DNA of 64,000 bases from Sphingomonadales bacterium (GCA_016704425.1 JADJAC010000002.1:372001-436000), one strand, 5' to 3'. Positions 42,710 to 51,035 are shown, counted from the stretch's first letter. A program made the numbers and translations. The notes: generated by a model from the letters alone, not told the origin.

Positions 42710-43890
42710 GCGTCGAAGTCATCAATTTCGGATGCCGCCTGAATCTTGCGGAAGGGGAAGCCATCCGCAAGCGGATGGCGGATCAGGACGATCTTATTGT
42801 TGTAAATTCCTGTGCGGTCACAAGCGAAGCCGAGCGGCAGGCCCGCCAAGCGATCCGCCGCGCGGCTAAGCGGAGGCCTGAGGCAAGGATCATCGTAACA
42901 GGGTGCGCGGCCGAAACGAACGCAGCCATGTTTTCAGCGATGCCGGAGGTATCTGGAATTCTGGGCAATCGTGCAAAGCGTGGAGAGTCCTATACTCCGG
43001 CTGTTTCCGGCGAAAATCACGCGCGAGCATTCGTCGAGGTCCAGAATGGCTGCGATCACAGCTGCACATTCTGCATCATTCCCCAAGGGCGCGGCGAAAG
43101 CCGCTCGATTCCTGCAGGAGCCGTCATCAAGACCATACAGGAAGCAACAGACCGCGGGCAGCAAGAAGTGATCCTCACAGGCGTCGACCTCACAAGCTAC
43201 GGGCCAGACCTGCCTGGACAACCGTCCCTCGGAAGCCTTGTCGAGCGCATCCTCAAGCACGTCCCTGCCCTGCCCCGCCTTCGGCTTTCCTCACTCGATT
43301 CGGTTGAGATCGATCCCCTGCTTGAGGACATTATCGTGAGCGATCCACGCGTAATGCCGCATGTCCATCTTTCGCTTCAGTCAGGCGACGACATGATCCT
43401 GAAACGCATGAAGCGCCGCCATTCGCGCGCGCAGGCTGTTGCGCTCGTGGAGCGTCTCAAAGGCCGTCGGCCCGATATCGCAATCGGCGCCGATATCATC
43501 GCGGGGTTTCCTACCGAAGAAGAGGAAATGTTCGAGAACAGCCTCAAGCTGCTTGATGATTGCGATATTGTCTTTGGGCACATCTTCCCGTTCTCGCCGC
43601 GCCCCGGAACACCGGCCGCCCGGATGCCCCAAATGGACCGAAGTGTCGTGAAGGAACGGGCCGAACGTCTTCGCGCAGCCTCTGCGATGCGCAAGGCACG
43701 TTGGCTGGATTCACTGGTTGGCACGACGCAAAGGGTGCTTTTCGAGCTGGAAGGCCGGACAGGTCACGCTCCCAATTTTGCAGATGTCACCCTTGATCAA
43801 ACGATGGCGGGCGGCAATATGCGCGGCACAATGATTGACACCCGCATTACTGGCTCTGACGGCCATACGCTGACTGGCATCCCGGCGTGA
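42706..43890 (+). CDS. mtaB: tRNA t6A methylthiotransferase MtaB (MiaB-like)
   Basis: 394 residues from a TTG at 42706 that overlaps the dapF stop (TTGA). The N-terminal methylthiotransferase domain has three cluster Cys (NFGCRLN, NSCAVTSEA, VTGCAAE), the radical-SAM motif is CDHSCTFC, and the rest has LSSLDSVEID and HLSLQSGDD. MtaB adds a methylthio group to t6A37 of tRNA; assignment over MiaB or RimO is by the GCRLN / LNxxE start and shorter TRAM tail. A GTGA overlap couples it to ftsY. Confidence 0.92.
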   Translation: MSVEVINFGCRLNLAEGEAIRKRMADQDDLIVVNSCAVTSEAERQARQAIRRAAKRRPEARIIVTGCAAETNAAMFSAMPEVSGILGNRAKRGESYTPAVSGENHARAFVEVQNGCDHSCTFCIIPQGRGESRSIPAGAVIKTIQEATDRGQQEVILTGVDLTSYGPDLPGQPSLGSLVERILKHVPALPRLRLSSLDSVEIDPLLEDIIVSDPRVMPHVHLSLQSGDDMILKRMKRRHSRAQAVALVERLKGRRPDIAIGADIIAGFPTEEEEMFENSLKLLDDCDIVFGHIFPFSPRPGTPAARMPQMDRSVVKERAERLRAASAMRKARWLDSLVGTTQRVLFELEGRTGHAPNFADVTLDQTMAGGNMRGTMIDTRITGSDGHTLTGIPA

Positions 43891-44813
43891 ACGATACTCC
43901 CTGGCACAAGAAGCTGCTCGGCGGCTTCAAGAAGACGTCAGAACGACTGACAGAAAACCTCACAGGACTGGTCACGAAATCGAAGCTCGATGCCGAGACA
44001 CTCGACGAAATCGAGGAAGCGCTGATCGTTTCCGATCTTGGTCCGGCCACTGCCGCTGCTGTTCGCTCCAGACTGGCTGACAGTCGCTATGAACGCGGGA
44101 TCGACGAAGTTGGAGTGCGTGAAGTTCTTGCAGAAGAGATCGCAAAGGTGCTCGCTCCGGTTGCCATCCCGATCGAAGTGGAAGCCTTCCCGAGGCCGCA
44201 GGTCATTCTGGTTATTGGCGTCAATGGCTCAGGCAAGACCACCACAATCGCAAAGCTCGCCCATCTGTTTCTCGAACAGGACTATGGCGTGATGCTCGCG
44301 GCTGGCGATACATTCCGGGCGGCCGCCATTGGCCAATTGAAAGTATGGGCTGATCGGTTGGGCATCCCGATTGTCAGCGGCCCGGAAGGCGGGGATGCTG
44401 CGGGCATCGTCTTCGACGCCGTTAAAAAGGCCACCGCGACCGGCATCGATGTGCTGATCGTTGATACAGCAGGAAGGCTTCAGAACAAGCGGGAGCTAAT
44501 GGACGAACTCGCCAAGATCCGTCGCGTCCTTGGGCGCATCAACCCCGCTTCGCCACACAATGTCGTGCTGGTGCTGGATGCGACGACGGGTCAGAATGCA
44601 TTAAGCCAGATCGAGATATTCAAGGAAGTGGCAGGCGTTACAGGACTTGTGATGACGAAACTCGATGGCACGGCTCGTGGCGGCGTTCTGGTTGCTGCCG
44701 CCGAAAAATTCGGCTTGCCCATTCACGCGGTCGGCGTTGGCGAAACGCTTGAAGATTTGCGGCCTTTCGATCCACAGGAAATGGCGCAGGTCATTGCGGG
44801 AACACGGGCATGA
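43887..44813 (+). CDS. ftsY: Signal recognition particle receptor FtsY
   Basis: 308 residues from a GTG that overlaps the mtaB stop. The N domain starts with a short charged linker rather than the long acidic A domain of Escherichia coli, common in alphaproteobacteria. GVNGSGKTTT begins at residue 111, with DTAGRLQNK and MTKLDGTARGG following. It receives the Ffh particle at the membrane. It overlaps yciB by 4 bp. Confidence 0.96.
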   Translation: MNDTPWHKKLLGGFKKTSERLTENLTGLVTKSKLDAETLDEIEEALIVSDLGPATAAAVRSRLADSRYERGIDEVGVREVLAEEIAKVLAPVAIPIEVEAFPRPQVILVIGVNGSGKTTTIAKLAHLFLEQDYGVMLAAGDTFRAAAIGQLKVWADRLGIPIVSGPEGGDAAGIVFDAVKKATATGIDVLIVDTAGRLQNKRELMDELAKIRRVLGRINPASPHNVVLVLDATTGQNALSQIEIFKEVAGVTGLVMTKLDGTARGGVLVAAAEKFGLPIHAVGVGETLEDLRPFDPQEMAQVIAGTRA

Positions 44814-45397
44814 GCAAGAAAACGCCTGCAGGGGCTCCAGGATGGCTTCCGGCCGCCCTCGACTATGCGCCATTGGTGCTCTTCTTCATCGGGTACAAAC
44901 TGCTCGGCGTTCTCGCAGGAACTGCCATTTTCATGGTTGCGATCACTGCAGCAGTGCTCATCTCCAAATGGAAATTGGGCCGAATTTCCCCCATGACGTG
45001 GTTATCCGCGATTCTGGTGATCGTGTTCGGCAGCCTGACACTATACCTGCGCGATCCCAAGTTCATCCAGATCAAGCCCACGATCATCTATACGATATTG
45101 TCGGCACTGCTCTTTGGCGGGTTGTTGCGCGGGCGCGCGCTCCTCAAAACCGTGTTGGAGCATGGCTATGACGGATTGAGTGATCGCGGGTGGCTCCTCC
45201 TTTCGCGCAACTGGGCATGGTTCTTCGCTGCAATGGCCATCGTGAACGAGTTGCTGCGCCGAAGCGTCGGTTTCGATGCCTGGCTTACGATCAAGGTTTG
45301 GGGCGTAACAATTCTGACGATCCTCTTCGCAGCAGCAAACGTCCCGATGCTCCTCAAGCATGGCCTTGGTTCGGAAGAGAAAGACTCAGCTCAATAG
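44810..45397 (+). CDS. yciB: Septation protein A family membrane protein (YciB/IspZ)
   Basis: 195 residues with five or so membrane helices (about 15-35, 40-60, 63-80, 90-110, 140-180). It has the family segments FKLLGVLAGTAIFM-like and RNWAWFFAAMAIVNE. YciB proteins affect envelope integrity and division in Gammaproteobacteria. It is last in the dapF-mtaB-ftsY-yciB unit and overlaps the pspF stop by 12 bp in convergent orientation. Confidence 0.92.
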   Translation: MSKKTPAGAPGWLPAALDYAPLVLFFIGYKLLGVLAGTAIFMVAITAAVLISKWKLGRISPMTWLSAILVIVFGSLTLYLRDPKFIQIKPTIIYTILSALLFGGLLRGRALLKTVLEHGYDGLSDRGWLLLSRNWAWFFAAMAIVNELLRRSVGFDAWLTIKVWGVTILTILFAAANVPMLLKHGLGSEEKDSAQ

Positions 45398-46429
45398 GGC
45401 GTGCCGTTTCAAGCAGTGCCGCAACTGGTCATAGCTGAGATTTAGAGCTTTTGCCGTTGCGCGCTGATTGTGACGATTCTGTGCCAGCGCGGCTTCGAGC
45501 AACTTGCGCTCGTGCGCCAACACCGCATTGCGAAGATCACCCACTTCCAGAACATCCTCTGCTGCCGGCCTGGAGTTCGCGGGCGGCGAGATCGCTTTGG
45601 CCTTGTCCTCGTCCTTGTTATCGATGCTTCTCGTGAACGACCGAGGCCGCCAGGGTGAAGCAAACGGATCGAATTCGATTGCGTCGACGGGCGTGTCCGG
45701 ATCCTCCCAGCGATAGACGGCGCGCTCAATCACATTCCGCAATTCACGGACATTGCCCGGCCAATCATAGGATTTAAGCTGGGTACGCGCTTGTGCTGAA
45801 AACCCGGGCCAACTTGGCCATTCCATTTCGGAAGCCATGCGCCGTCCGAAATGATCGGCAAGTACTTCAATGTCTCCGTCACGGGCTCTCAGCGGGGGCA
45901 AGGTGACCACCTCAAACGCGAGGCGGTCAAGCAGGTCAGCACGGAAGCGCCCCCTGTCCACAAGTGCTGGCAGGTGTTCGTTCGTCGCTGCCACAATCCG
46001 GACATCGACACGGATGGGACGATTTGAACCAATGCGCGTGACTTCGCCATACTCAACTGCGCGCAGCAGCCGTTCCTGTGCGGCCGCAGACAGTGTCGCG
46101 AGTTCATCCAGAAAGAGCGTGCCACCATCGGCTTCCTCGAACCGTCCTTCGCGGGTCTTTGTCGCGCCGGTGAAGGCGCCGGCCTCATGCCCGAACAGTT
46201 CAGCTTCGATGAGGGTTTCGGTCAGGGCAGCACAGTTCATCGTCACAAAGGGGCCGTCCCAGCGCGGACTCAGTCGGTGCAGGCGTTCTGCCACCAACTC
46301 CTTGCCCGTCCCACGCTCGCCAATAACCAGGACGGGACGGTTGAGAGCGGCAGCACGGCTTGCCCGCTCGACGCTGTCGAGAAACGCCCCGGATTCGCCG
46401 ACAAACTGGTTCGTTCTTTCCATGGCCAT
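45386..46429 (-). CDS. pspF: Sigma-54 activator PspF
   Basis: 347 residues, an AAA+ enhancer-binding protein without a receiver domain, as PspF. Walker A is GERGTGKE at 37-44; the sigma-54-contacting loop GAFTGA is at 84-89; Walker B is GGTLFLDEL; a Fis-type helix-turn-helix ends the protein (NQRATAKALNLSYDQLRHCLK). It is divergent from the psp operon and is normally held inactive by PspA. It should activate the promoter at 46526-46541, and probably that at 11779-11794. Confidence 0.95.
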   Translation of the reverse strand: MAMERTNQFVGESGAFLDSVERASRAAALNRPVLVIGERGTGKELVAERLHRLSPRWDGPFVTMNCAALTETLIEAELFGHEAGAFTGATKTREGRFEEADGGTLFLDELATLSAAAQERLLRAVEYGEVTRIGSNRPIRVDVRIVAATNEHLPALVDRGRFRADLLDRLAFEVVTLPPLRARDGDIEVLADHFGRRMASEMEWPSWPGFSAQARTQLKSYDWPGNVRELRNVIERAVYRWEDPDTPVDAIEFDPFASPWRPRSFTRSIDNKDEDKAKAISPPANSRPAAEDVLEVGDLRNAVLAHERKLLEAALAQNRHNQRATAKALNLSYDQLRHCLKRHALLS

Positions 46430-46525
46430 TTATTAGTATTTTTTCCCAATAAATAGCAATAGACAATCGCAAAACGAACCCTTTGGAACACCAAGAACCT
46501 TGAATTTCCGCCACAAATGGAAAAT

Positions 46526-46541
46526 TGGCACGGCTCATGCT
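46526..46541 (+). promoter_or_regulatory. Sigma-54 (-24/-12) promoter of the psp operon
   Basis: TGGCACGGCTCATGCT is a close RpoN consensus with correct GG-GC register. It lies in the 178-bp gap between pspF and the first small gene, 66 bp before the ATG at 46608. The AT-rich 90 bp upstream (46430-46525) should hold PspF enhancer sites and the pspF promoter; their exact limits are not clear. Confidence 0.88.
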
Positions 46542-46607
46542 TAGGTGTCGGCAAGCCGGTCAAACATTGACAGGCAAGACGAATTCCAAGCTTCAGGGAG
46601 AAGTAAA

Positions 46608-46784
46608 ATGAATACCTACAATGGCTACACCTTCCGCAACAGCATCACTGCCGCCGTTGGCAGCCTGACAGCCGTTACGGTGAGCATCCTCTTCAGCGCG
46701 ACATGCCTGATCGGATCAATTGCCCCCGCCAACGCCGAGCCATCGGCACAGGCACACACATCGTTTATCGTGCCGCTCGCATGA
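46608..46784 (+). CDS. Small exported or membrane protein leading the psp operon
   Basis: 58 residues from the ATG at 46608, with an AGGGAG ribosome site 8-13 bp before it. It is mostly a hydrophobic segment (about 13-40) ending ANAE, which looks like a signal peptide with cleavage after ANA, leaving a 17-residue peptide, or else a one-helix membrane protein. I recognise no family. Being first under the sigma-54 promoter it is clearly placed for stress induction, and a strong hairpin separates it from pspA. Confidence 0.65.
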   Translation: MNTYNGYTFRNSITAAVGSLTAVTVSILFSATCLIGSIAPANAEPSAQAHTSFIVPLA

Positions 46785-46825
46785 ATGACCTGATACCTGT
46801 CGCCCCCCCTCGGCAGGCACGCCCA

Positions 46826-46855
46826 GGCCGGGAGAGCAGCTTTACTCTCCCGGCC
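46826..46855 (+). terminator. Strong intercistronic hairpin before pspA
   Basis: An 11-bp perfect stem (GGCCGGGAGAG / CTCTCCCGGCC) with an 8-base loop, not followed by a T-run. It lies 41 bp after the leader gene and 57 bp before pspA. It may act as a partial terminator, an RNA processing site or a stabiliser that lets the leader gene and the psp genes be expressed at different levels. Confidence 0.7.
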
Positions 46856-46912
46856 AATCGCCCCAACTATTACCGACGCCGCAATTCGCGTTTCAGTCCA
46901 GGAGTTACCGCA

Positions 46913-47581
46913 ATGGGAATTTTTTCACGTACTCGCGACATCATCGCTGCCAACGTCACCGACCTTCTCGACAAGGCCGAAGACCCGGCAAAGATGATCC
47001 GCATGATTATTCTCGAAATGGAAGAAACGCTGGTTGAGGTGCGCGCAACCGCCGCGCGCAATATTGCCGACCAGAAGGAAATGCGCCGCCATATCTCGAA
47101 GCTCGAAAAGCTCGAAGAAAGCTGGACCGAGAAGGCGGAGCTCGCACTTTCGAAGGATCGCGAAGACCTCGCCAAGGCTGCACTTGTCGAACGCCAGAAA
47201 GCAACGGACATGGCCGAACAGCTTCAGGGCGAAATCGGCGCTCTCGATGAAGCGTTGAAATCTTCGGAAGCAGATATTGCAAAGCTGCAGGCCAAACTGC
47301 GTGAGGCCCGCGCCCGGCAGAATGCGATCATGACCCGACTGGAATCTGCCCACAACCGCATCAAGGTGCGCGAAGCCTATGCCGGCTCAAAAGTCGAGGA
47401 AGCGTTTGCTCGTTTTGACGTGCTCGAACGCCGCGTTGATTTCGCCGAAGGCCGAGCCGACGCTCTCTACATGGGCCAGGAGCCCAAGAGCCTTGAGGAA
47501 GAAATCAACGAACTCAAATCATCCGAAAAGGTCGATGCGGCGCTTGAAGCGCTGAAGGCCAGCGTCGCGAGGAAGGGCTGA
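46913..47581 (+). CDS. pspA: Phage shock protein A
   Basis: 222 residues from the ATG at 46913, with GGAG upstream. The protein is almost entirely coiled coil, starting MGIFSRTRDIIAANVTDLLDKAEDP, the amphipathic helix that binds stressed membrane, with RMIILEMEETLVEVRA and later VLERRVDFAEGRADAL. PspA (ESCRT-III / Vipp1 superfamily) inhibits PspF and protects the inner membrane when the proton gradient drops. pspB starts 4 bp after it. Confidence 0.96.
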   Translation: MGIFSRTRDIIAANVTDLLDKAEDPAKMIRMIILEMEETLVEVRATAARNIADQKEMRRHISKLEKLEESWTEKAELALSKDREDLAKAALVERQKATDMAEQLQGEIGALDEALKSSEADIAKLQAKLREARARQNAIMTRLESAHNRIKVREAYAGSKVEEAFARFDVLERRVDFAEGRADALYMGQEPKSLEEEINELKSSEKVDAALEALKASVARKG

Positions 47582-47585
47582 AATC

Positions 47586-47852
47586 ATGGATGATGTCCTC
47601 GTCCCGCTTACAGTCGTCCCGACAATTTTCATCGGGTTGCCCTGGCTCATCTTCCACTATGTGACAAAGTGGAAAACTTCGGCAACACTCACACGTGAGG
47701 ATGAGAACCTTCTCGACGAGCTGCACGAAATGGCCCGCCGTCTCGATGAACGTGTCCACACGGTCGAACGCATCCTGACCGCAGACAACCCCAACTGGAA
47801 ATCAAGCAGCGAACTTGAAGCGCCAGCGCCGCGCATCACCAACCGCCACTGA
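47586..47852 (+). CDS. pspB: Phage shock protein B
   Basis: 88 residues: one N-terminal membrane helix (about 6-24, ending FHYVTKW) and a coiled coil (about 35-75) with LDELHEMARRLDERVHTVERIL and the NPNW end typical of PspB. It works with PspC at the inner membrane to release PspF from PspA. The C-terminal repeat ERV.TVERIL recurs in the four genes below, which appear to derive from it. Confidence 0.93.
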   Translation: MDDVLVPLTVVPTIFIGLPWLIFHYVTKWKTSATLTREDENLLDELHEMARRLDERVHTVERILTADNPNWKSSSELEAPAPRITNRH

Positions 47853-47880
47853 ACCCGAAATTTGCAAGGAGGATAAGACA

Positions 47881-48258
47881 ATGTCCGGAAGTCGCACGAA
47901 ATTCTATCTCGACAAGCAGAACGCCAAATGGTCGGGGGTCTGCGCAGGCATCGCCGATTACACAGGCTTTGACGTAACCCTGATCCGGGTCGGCGCCGTC
48001 TTGCTCACCCTGATGACGACCGGCTGGATCATCGTGGCCTACTTCATTGCGGCCTGGCTTGCGCCAAAAAAACCGATCGGCCTTTATGACACTATAGAGG
48101 ACCAGAAGTTCTGGCAGGGCGTCCGTCAGTCTCCAGCCCGTTCCACCCGAGATGTCCGCGCGAAGTTCCGCGATGTCGATCGCAGGCTTGCCGATGTTGA
48201 GACCTATTACACCAGCCGCAATTCAAGCCTTGCCAACGAAATCGACAGCTTGCGCTGA
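47881..48258 (+). CDS. pspC: Phage shock protein C
   Basis: 125 residues from the ATG at 47881. A PspC domain (about 1-68: KFYLDKQNAKWSGVCAGIADYTG and one main membrane span about 38-60) is followed by a 55-residue charged tail that ends in a coiled-coil segment and the terminal EIDSLR. That tail end is shared with the PspB-like proteins downstream. It senses membrane stress with PspB. Confidence 0.93.
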   Translation: MSGSRTKFYLDKQNAKWSGVCAGIADYTGFDVTLIRVGAVLLTLMTTGWIIVAYFIAAWLAPKKPIGLYDTIEDQKFWQGVRQSPARSTRDVRAKFRDVDRRLADVETYYTSRNSSLANEIDSLR

Positions 48259-48283
48259 CGGAAACGGCAGAGGGAGACGGACA

Positions 48284-48574
48284 ATGAGTTGGGGTGGACC
48301 GGAATTTGTACTGGCGATAATCGCGATGAGTTACGCCACTTGGGTAATCACAAGCTGGATCCGCGCAAGGCATGGCTATCCGGTGGAGAATGAATGGGGT
48401 GGCAGCGTCAACAAGAATGGCGACGAAGCCCAACGCAAGATCGAGCTGCTGACATCCGAGAACGACAAGCTTCACGGGCAGGTCAGCAGGCTTGAGGAGC
48501 GGCTTTCGGTGCTCGAACGCATCGCAACCGACGTACCCAGCCGACTTTCCGCCGAAATCGACAATTTACGCTGA
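48284..48574 (+). CDS. PspB-like small membrane / coiled-coil protein (copy 1)
   Basis: 96 residues from the ATG at 48284 with a GGGAG ribosome site. One membrane helix (about 7-27) is followed by a coiled coil (about 48-96) with LEERLSVLERIATD and the final EIDNLR. Layout and motif match PspB, but it lacks the NPNW end. No named family is known to me. It directly follows pspC (25 bp). Confidence 0.78.
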   Translation: MSWGGPEFVLAIIAMSYATWVITSWIRARHGYPVENEWGGSVNKNGDEAQRKIELLTSENDKLHGQVSRLEERLSVLERIATDVPSRLSAEIDNLR

Positions 48575-48596
48575 GCGCAAAAAAAGGGACAACAAA

Positions 48597-48866
48597 ATGA
48601 ACGACGGAATTTTCGCCCTTATCCCCATCCTGGCACTTTCGATCCCGATCGTCGCGATCCTTTCGAGAACTGTGCGCCGGATGATCGAGCTGAAGGAAAA
48701 GCAGCTCCAGGTCCAGACACATGAAACGGCCGAACGCACGGCGCAATATGCCGCTCACACGGAACGCCTTGAGCAGCGGGTACGGGTCCTGGAACGGATC
48801 ATCACAGACAAGGGGATGGCGATCTCGGACGAGATTGAGAGCCTTCGGGAAAAGCCGCTCAACTAG
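48597..48866 (+). CDS. PspB-like small membrane / coiled-coil protein (copy 2)
   Basis: 89 residues from the ATG at 48597. Membrane helix about 4-24, then a polar helix with MIELKEKQLQVQ, LEQRVRVLERIITD and EIESLREK near the end. The same C-terminal signature as copies 1 and 3, with a four-residue extension. It follows copy 1 by 22 bp. Confidence 0.78.
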   Translation: MNDGIFALIPILALSIPIVAILSRTVRRMIELKEKQLQVQTHETAERTAQYAAHTERLEQRVRVLERIITDKGMAISDEIESLREKPLN

Positions 48867-48889
48867 AACAAATACCAGGGAGAATGACA

Positions 48890-49153
48890 ATGAACGTATT
48901 CGAAATGGTGGTGCTGATTGTCGCAATCTCGGCGGTCGCCAGCATCTTTCGCGCACGATATGGCGTTACCCGCAAGAGAGGCGGGCAACATCTCGCAGAG
49001 TCCCTGGATATGAACCAGGCACAAAACGCGGATTCCGCGCGGATGCGCGAGGAAATCAAGACGCTCAAGGAACGCATTGCCGTTCTGGAGCGCCTCGCAA
49101 CGGACACCAACAGCGCAGTGGCTCTCGATCGCGAGATCGAAAAGCTGCGTTAA
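48890..49153 (+). CDS. PspB-like small membrane / coiled-coil protein (copy 3)
   Basis: 87 residues from the ATG at 48890, chosen over the ATG at 48884 because AGGGAG is 7 bp away from it. Membrane helix about 2-20, then RARYGVTRKRGG and a coiled coil with LKERIAVLERLATD, ending EIEKLR. The spacing of the signature matches copies 1 and 2. Confidence 0.78.
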   Translation: MNVFEMVVLIVAISAVASIFRARYGVTRKRGGQHLAESLDMNQAQNADSARMREEIKTLKERIAVLERLATDTNSAVALDREIEKLR

Positions 49154-49179
49154 ACCAAGCAGGACGACAGGAGGTCGCC

Positions 49180-49410
49180 ATGGACTATGCAACCCTCTAC
49201 CTGATCATCGCGGCGAGCGCATTGATGGCGGTCGCAATGATCGCAACCTTTGGTTTGAAGGGCTTCACAGCCTGGCTCGACCTGAAGCGCGCTGAACTTG
49301 ACGCGCATCGTCAGGCGCCATCCCCTTCCGCAAACAACCGAATCGAAATTGCCGACCTGAAAGAGCGCATCCGCAAACTCGAAGCCATCGCAGCGGGGGT
49401 AGACCTTTAA
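49180..49410 (+). CDS. PspB-like small membrane / coiled-coil protein (copy 4)
   Basis: 76 residues from the ATG at 49180, with GGAGG ahead of it. Membrane helix about 4-26 (LYLIIAASALMAV), then a shorter coil with LKERIRKLEAIAAG and no EIxxLR end. It is the last and most diverged copy; the frame extends upstream through copies 2-3 but that is out of frame with them. sufE follows after 25 bp. Confidence 0.72.
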   Translation: MDYATLYLIIAASALMAVAMIATFGLKGFTAWLDLKRAELDAHRQAPSPSANNRIEIADLKERIRKLEAIAAGVDL

Positions 49411-49435
49411 GGTAGACACCTGTAGCGGCGCGGCC

Positions 49436-49840
49436 ATGACCAGCCTTGCCGATCTGCAGGACGAATATGAATTCCTTGACGGGGATGAGCGCTACCGGTT
49501 GTTGATCGATCTTGGCCGAACGCTTGACCCGATGCCGGAGGCGTTGAAGACAGACGCCACGCTGGTCAGGGGCTGTTCGGCAAGTGTCTGGGTCTATCCG
49601 ACACAACGGGACGACGACAGCCTCCATTTCCTGGCTGACAGCAATGCCGCCATCACCAAGGGGATCATTGCGCTCGTGCTGCTGACGGTGCAGGATCGCA
49701 AACCAGCCGCGATCCTCAAGACCGATATCGAAGCCGTGCTGGCTCCGTTCGACCTCAAGAACCAACTCAGTTCGAACAGAACACAAGGCATCCCCAACAT
49801 GATTGCACTGATCCGCGAAACAGCAACACGCCTTCTTTAG
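49436..49840 (+). CDS. sufE: Cysteine desulfuration protein SufE
   Basis: 134 residues. The active cysteine lies in VRGCSASVWV (about residue 47), and the fold has the usual FLDGDERYRLLIDLGR opening and DIEAVLAPFDL. SufE accepts sulfur from SufS for Fe-S cluster assembly; the rest of the Suf system is not in the window. It may share transcription with the psp operon by position but has no known link to it. Confidence 0.94.
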   Translation: MTSLADLQDEYEFLDGDERYRLLIDLGRTLDPMPEALKTDATLVRGCSASVWVYPTQRDDDSLHFLADSNAAITKGIIALVLLTVQDRKPAAILKTDIEAVLAPFDLKNQLSSNRTQGIPNMIALIRETATRLL

Positions 49841-49867
49841 TTCGCGCATGAATTCAGCTATGCCGAC

Positions 49868-50257
49868 ATGATGATCAGACGGGCCCTGCCATTCCTGCTG
49901 TTACTGGTTTCAACTCCGGCACATGCTGGTGCGAGCCATCTTCTCGTTGCAGGCGAAAATTTTGTTCAAGCCGACATTCTCGACGCGCGCGCTCAACCGG
50001 AACTCGATGGCACGTCGTCGATCCGCATTACGTTCAATGAAGCAGCCGCAAAGCGGATTGCGATTGTAACCGAAGGCCTGGTCGGAAAGCCTGCGCATGT
50101 TGCACTCGATGAGCAGCCAGTTGCAGACCCGATCGTGCGAGAACCCATCCGCGACGGCGTTCTGCAACTCAGCGGAGCCTGGTTGCTACCCGATGCCGAG
50201 GCGCTGGCGAAAAAGATCTCGGGAAAGGACCCCCTGCCCGATAGCCTCGAAGAATAG
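49868..50257 (+). CDS. Secreted protein resembling the SecD P1-head domain
   Basis: 129 residues with a signal peptide (about 1-21, ending AHA-G). The mature 108 residues contain SSIRITFNEAAAKRIAIVTEGLVGKPAHVALDEQPVADPIVREPI followed by LQLSGAW, the strand pattern of the SecD P1 head (first periplasmic) subdomain. No membrane segments follow, so it would be a free periplasmic version of that domain. Function unknown; sequence recognition is by pattern only. Confidence 0.65.
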   Translation: MMIRRALPFLLLLVSTPAHAGASHLLVAGENFVQADILDARAQPELDGTSSIRITFNEAAAKRIAIVTEGLVGKPAHVALDEQPVADPIVREPIRDGVLQLSGAWLLPDAEALAKKISGKDPLPDSLEE

Positions 50258-50260
50258 AAA

Positions 50261-50791
50261 CTAAAGCGCCAGCCGCCGCTCTTCGGCTGACTTCAACACT
50301 TCGTAAGCTGTCTGAACTGCCTGAAAGCGCTTCTCTGCATTGGCGTCACCTGCGTTTACGTCAGGGTGATTCTCCTTTGCCAATGACCGCCAGGCGGCTT
50401 TGACAGCTTCGAAGTCCGCGTCGATTTCCAGGCCCAAAACGTCAAGCGCGCGCATCTCGTCGCGGCTGCGCGATCCGTCTCCGGGTCCGCCCCAGCCATA
50501 ATGTTTGGCGTCCTGAAACCCACTCGCATCGCGACGCTCATTCGCTTCGCGTTCGGCTGCCTCTTCAGCACTCAGACCTTGAAAATAGTCCCAGTTGGCG
50601 TTGTATTCTGCCGCATGTTGCAGGCAGAACCACCAGCGTTCGGGGCTGTTGGGCGCCTTTGGCGCAGGCCGATCACCCGGATTGGTGCAGCCAAAACGGT
50701 CGCACAAGCGGACCTTGACGGCCTCACGCGAAGAGCCATAGCCGCGCCAACGGGGAAAGCCCCAATCATCGGATCGTGTTTTTCTGGACAT
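50261..50791 (-). CDS. DnaJ-domain protein
   Basis: 176 residues. A C-terminal J domain (about 115-176) with the essential HPD in KENHPDVNAGD would stimulate DnaK. The N-terminal half has tryptophans and the CGxxN/P-type CTNPGDRPAPKAP region with a possible small structural motif, plus WGFPRWRGYG. This N-domain with C-terminal J domain is common in alphaproteobacteria and unassigned in function. It is convergent with the SecD-like gene (3 bp apart). Confidence 0.88.
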   Translation of the reverse strand: MSRKTRSDDWGFPRWRGYGSSREAVKVRLCDRFGCTNPGDRPAPKAPNSPERWWFCLQHAAEYNANWDYFQGLSAEEAAEREANERRDASGFQDAKHYGWGGPGDGSRSRDEMRALDVLGLEIDADFEAVKAAWRSLAKENHPDVNAGDANAEKRFQAVQTAYEVLKSAEERRLAL

Positions 50792-51035
50792 GGATTGAAC
50801 ACACTAGCAAAGCCTGTCGTAAATTGCCACGCCTAAGCATCGTCAAACTGCGAGATCTAGCCATACTCGCAGGCCAAGGAAGGCGAGCGAGCACAACGCG
50901 CTCAAACAGCCCCAACAGGGTCATCGAAAGGGCAAGCATGGGGAGTAGCACAGCCAGAACAATCCCGATCACCGCGCCGCCATGAATGCGTGCAGAACCA
51001 GCCGGAACGGTGGCGCACCGACGTTTTCATCTACC
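50792..51035. other. Intergenic region, possible small membrane frame
   Basis: 244 bp between the DnaJ-domain gene and the PepSY gene. A minus-strand frame from a GTG at 50972 to 50766 encodes a hydrophobic stretch (IVLAVLLPMLALSMTLLGLFERVVL) and overlaps the dnaJ start. I do not count it as a gene because no ribosome site is visible and the second half looks random; a small accessory membrane protein of the PepSY unit remains possible. Confidence 0.35.
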
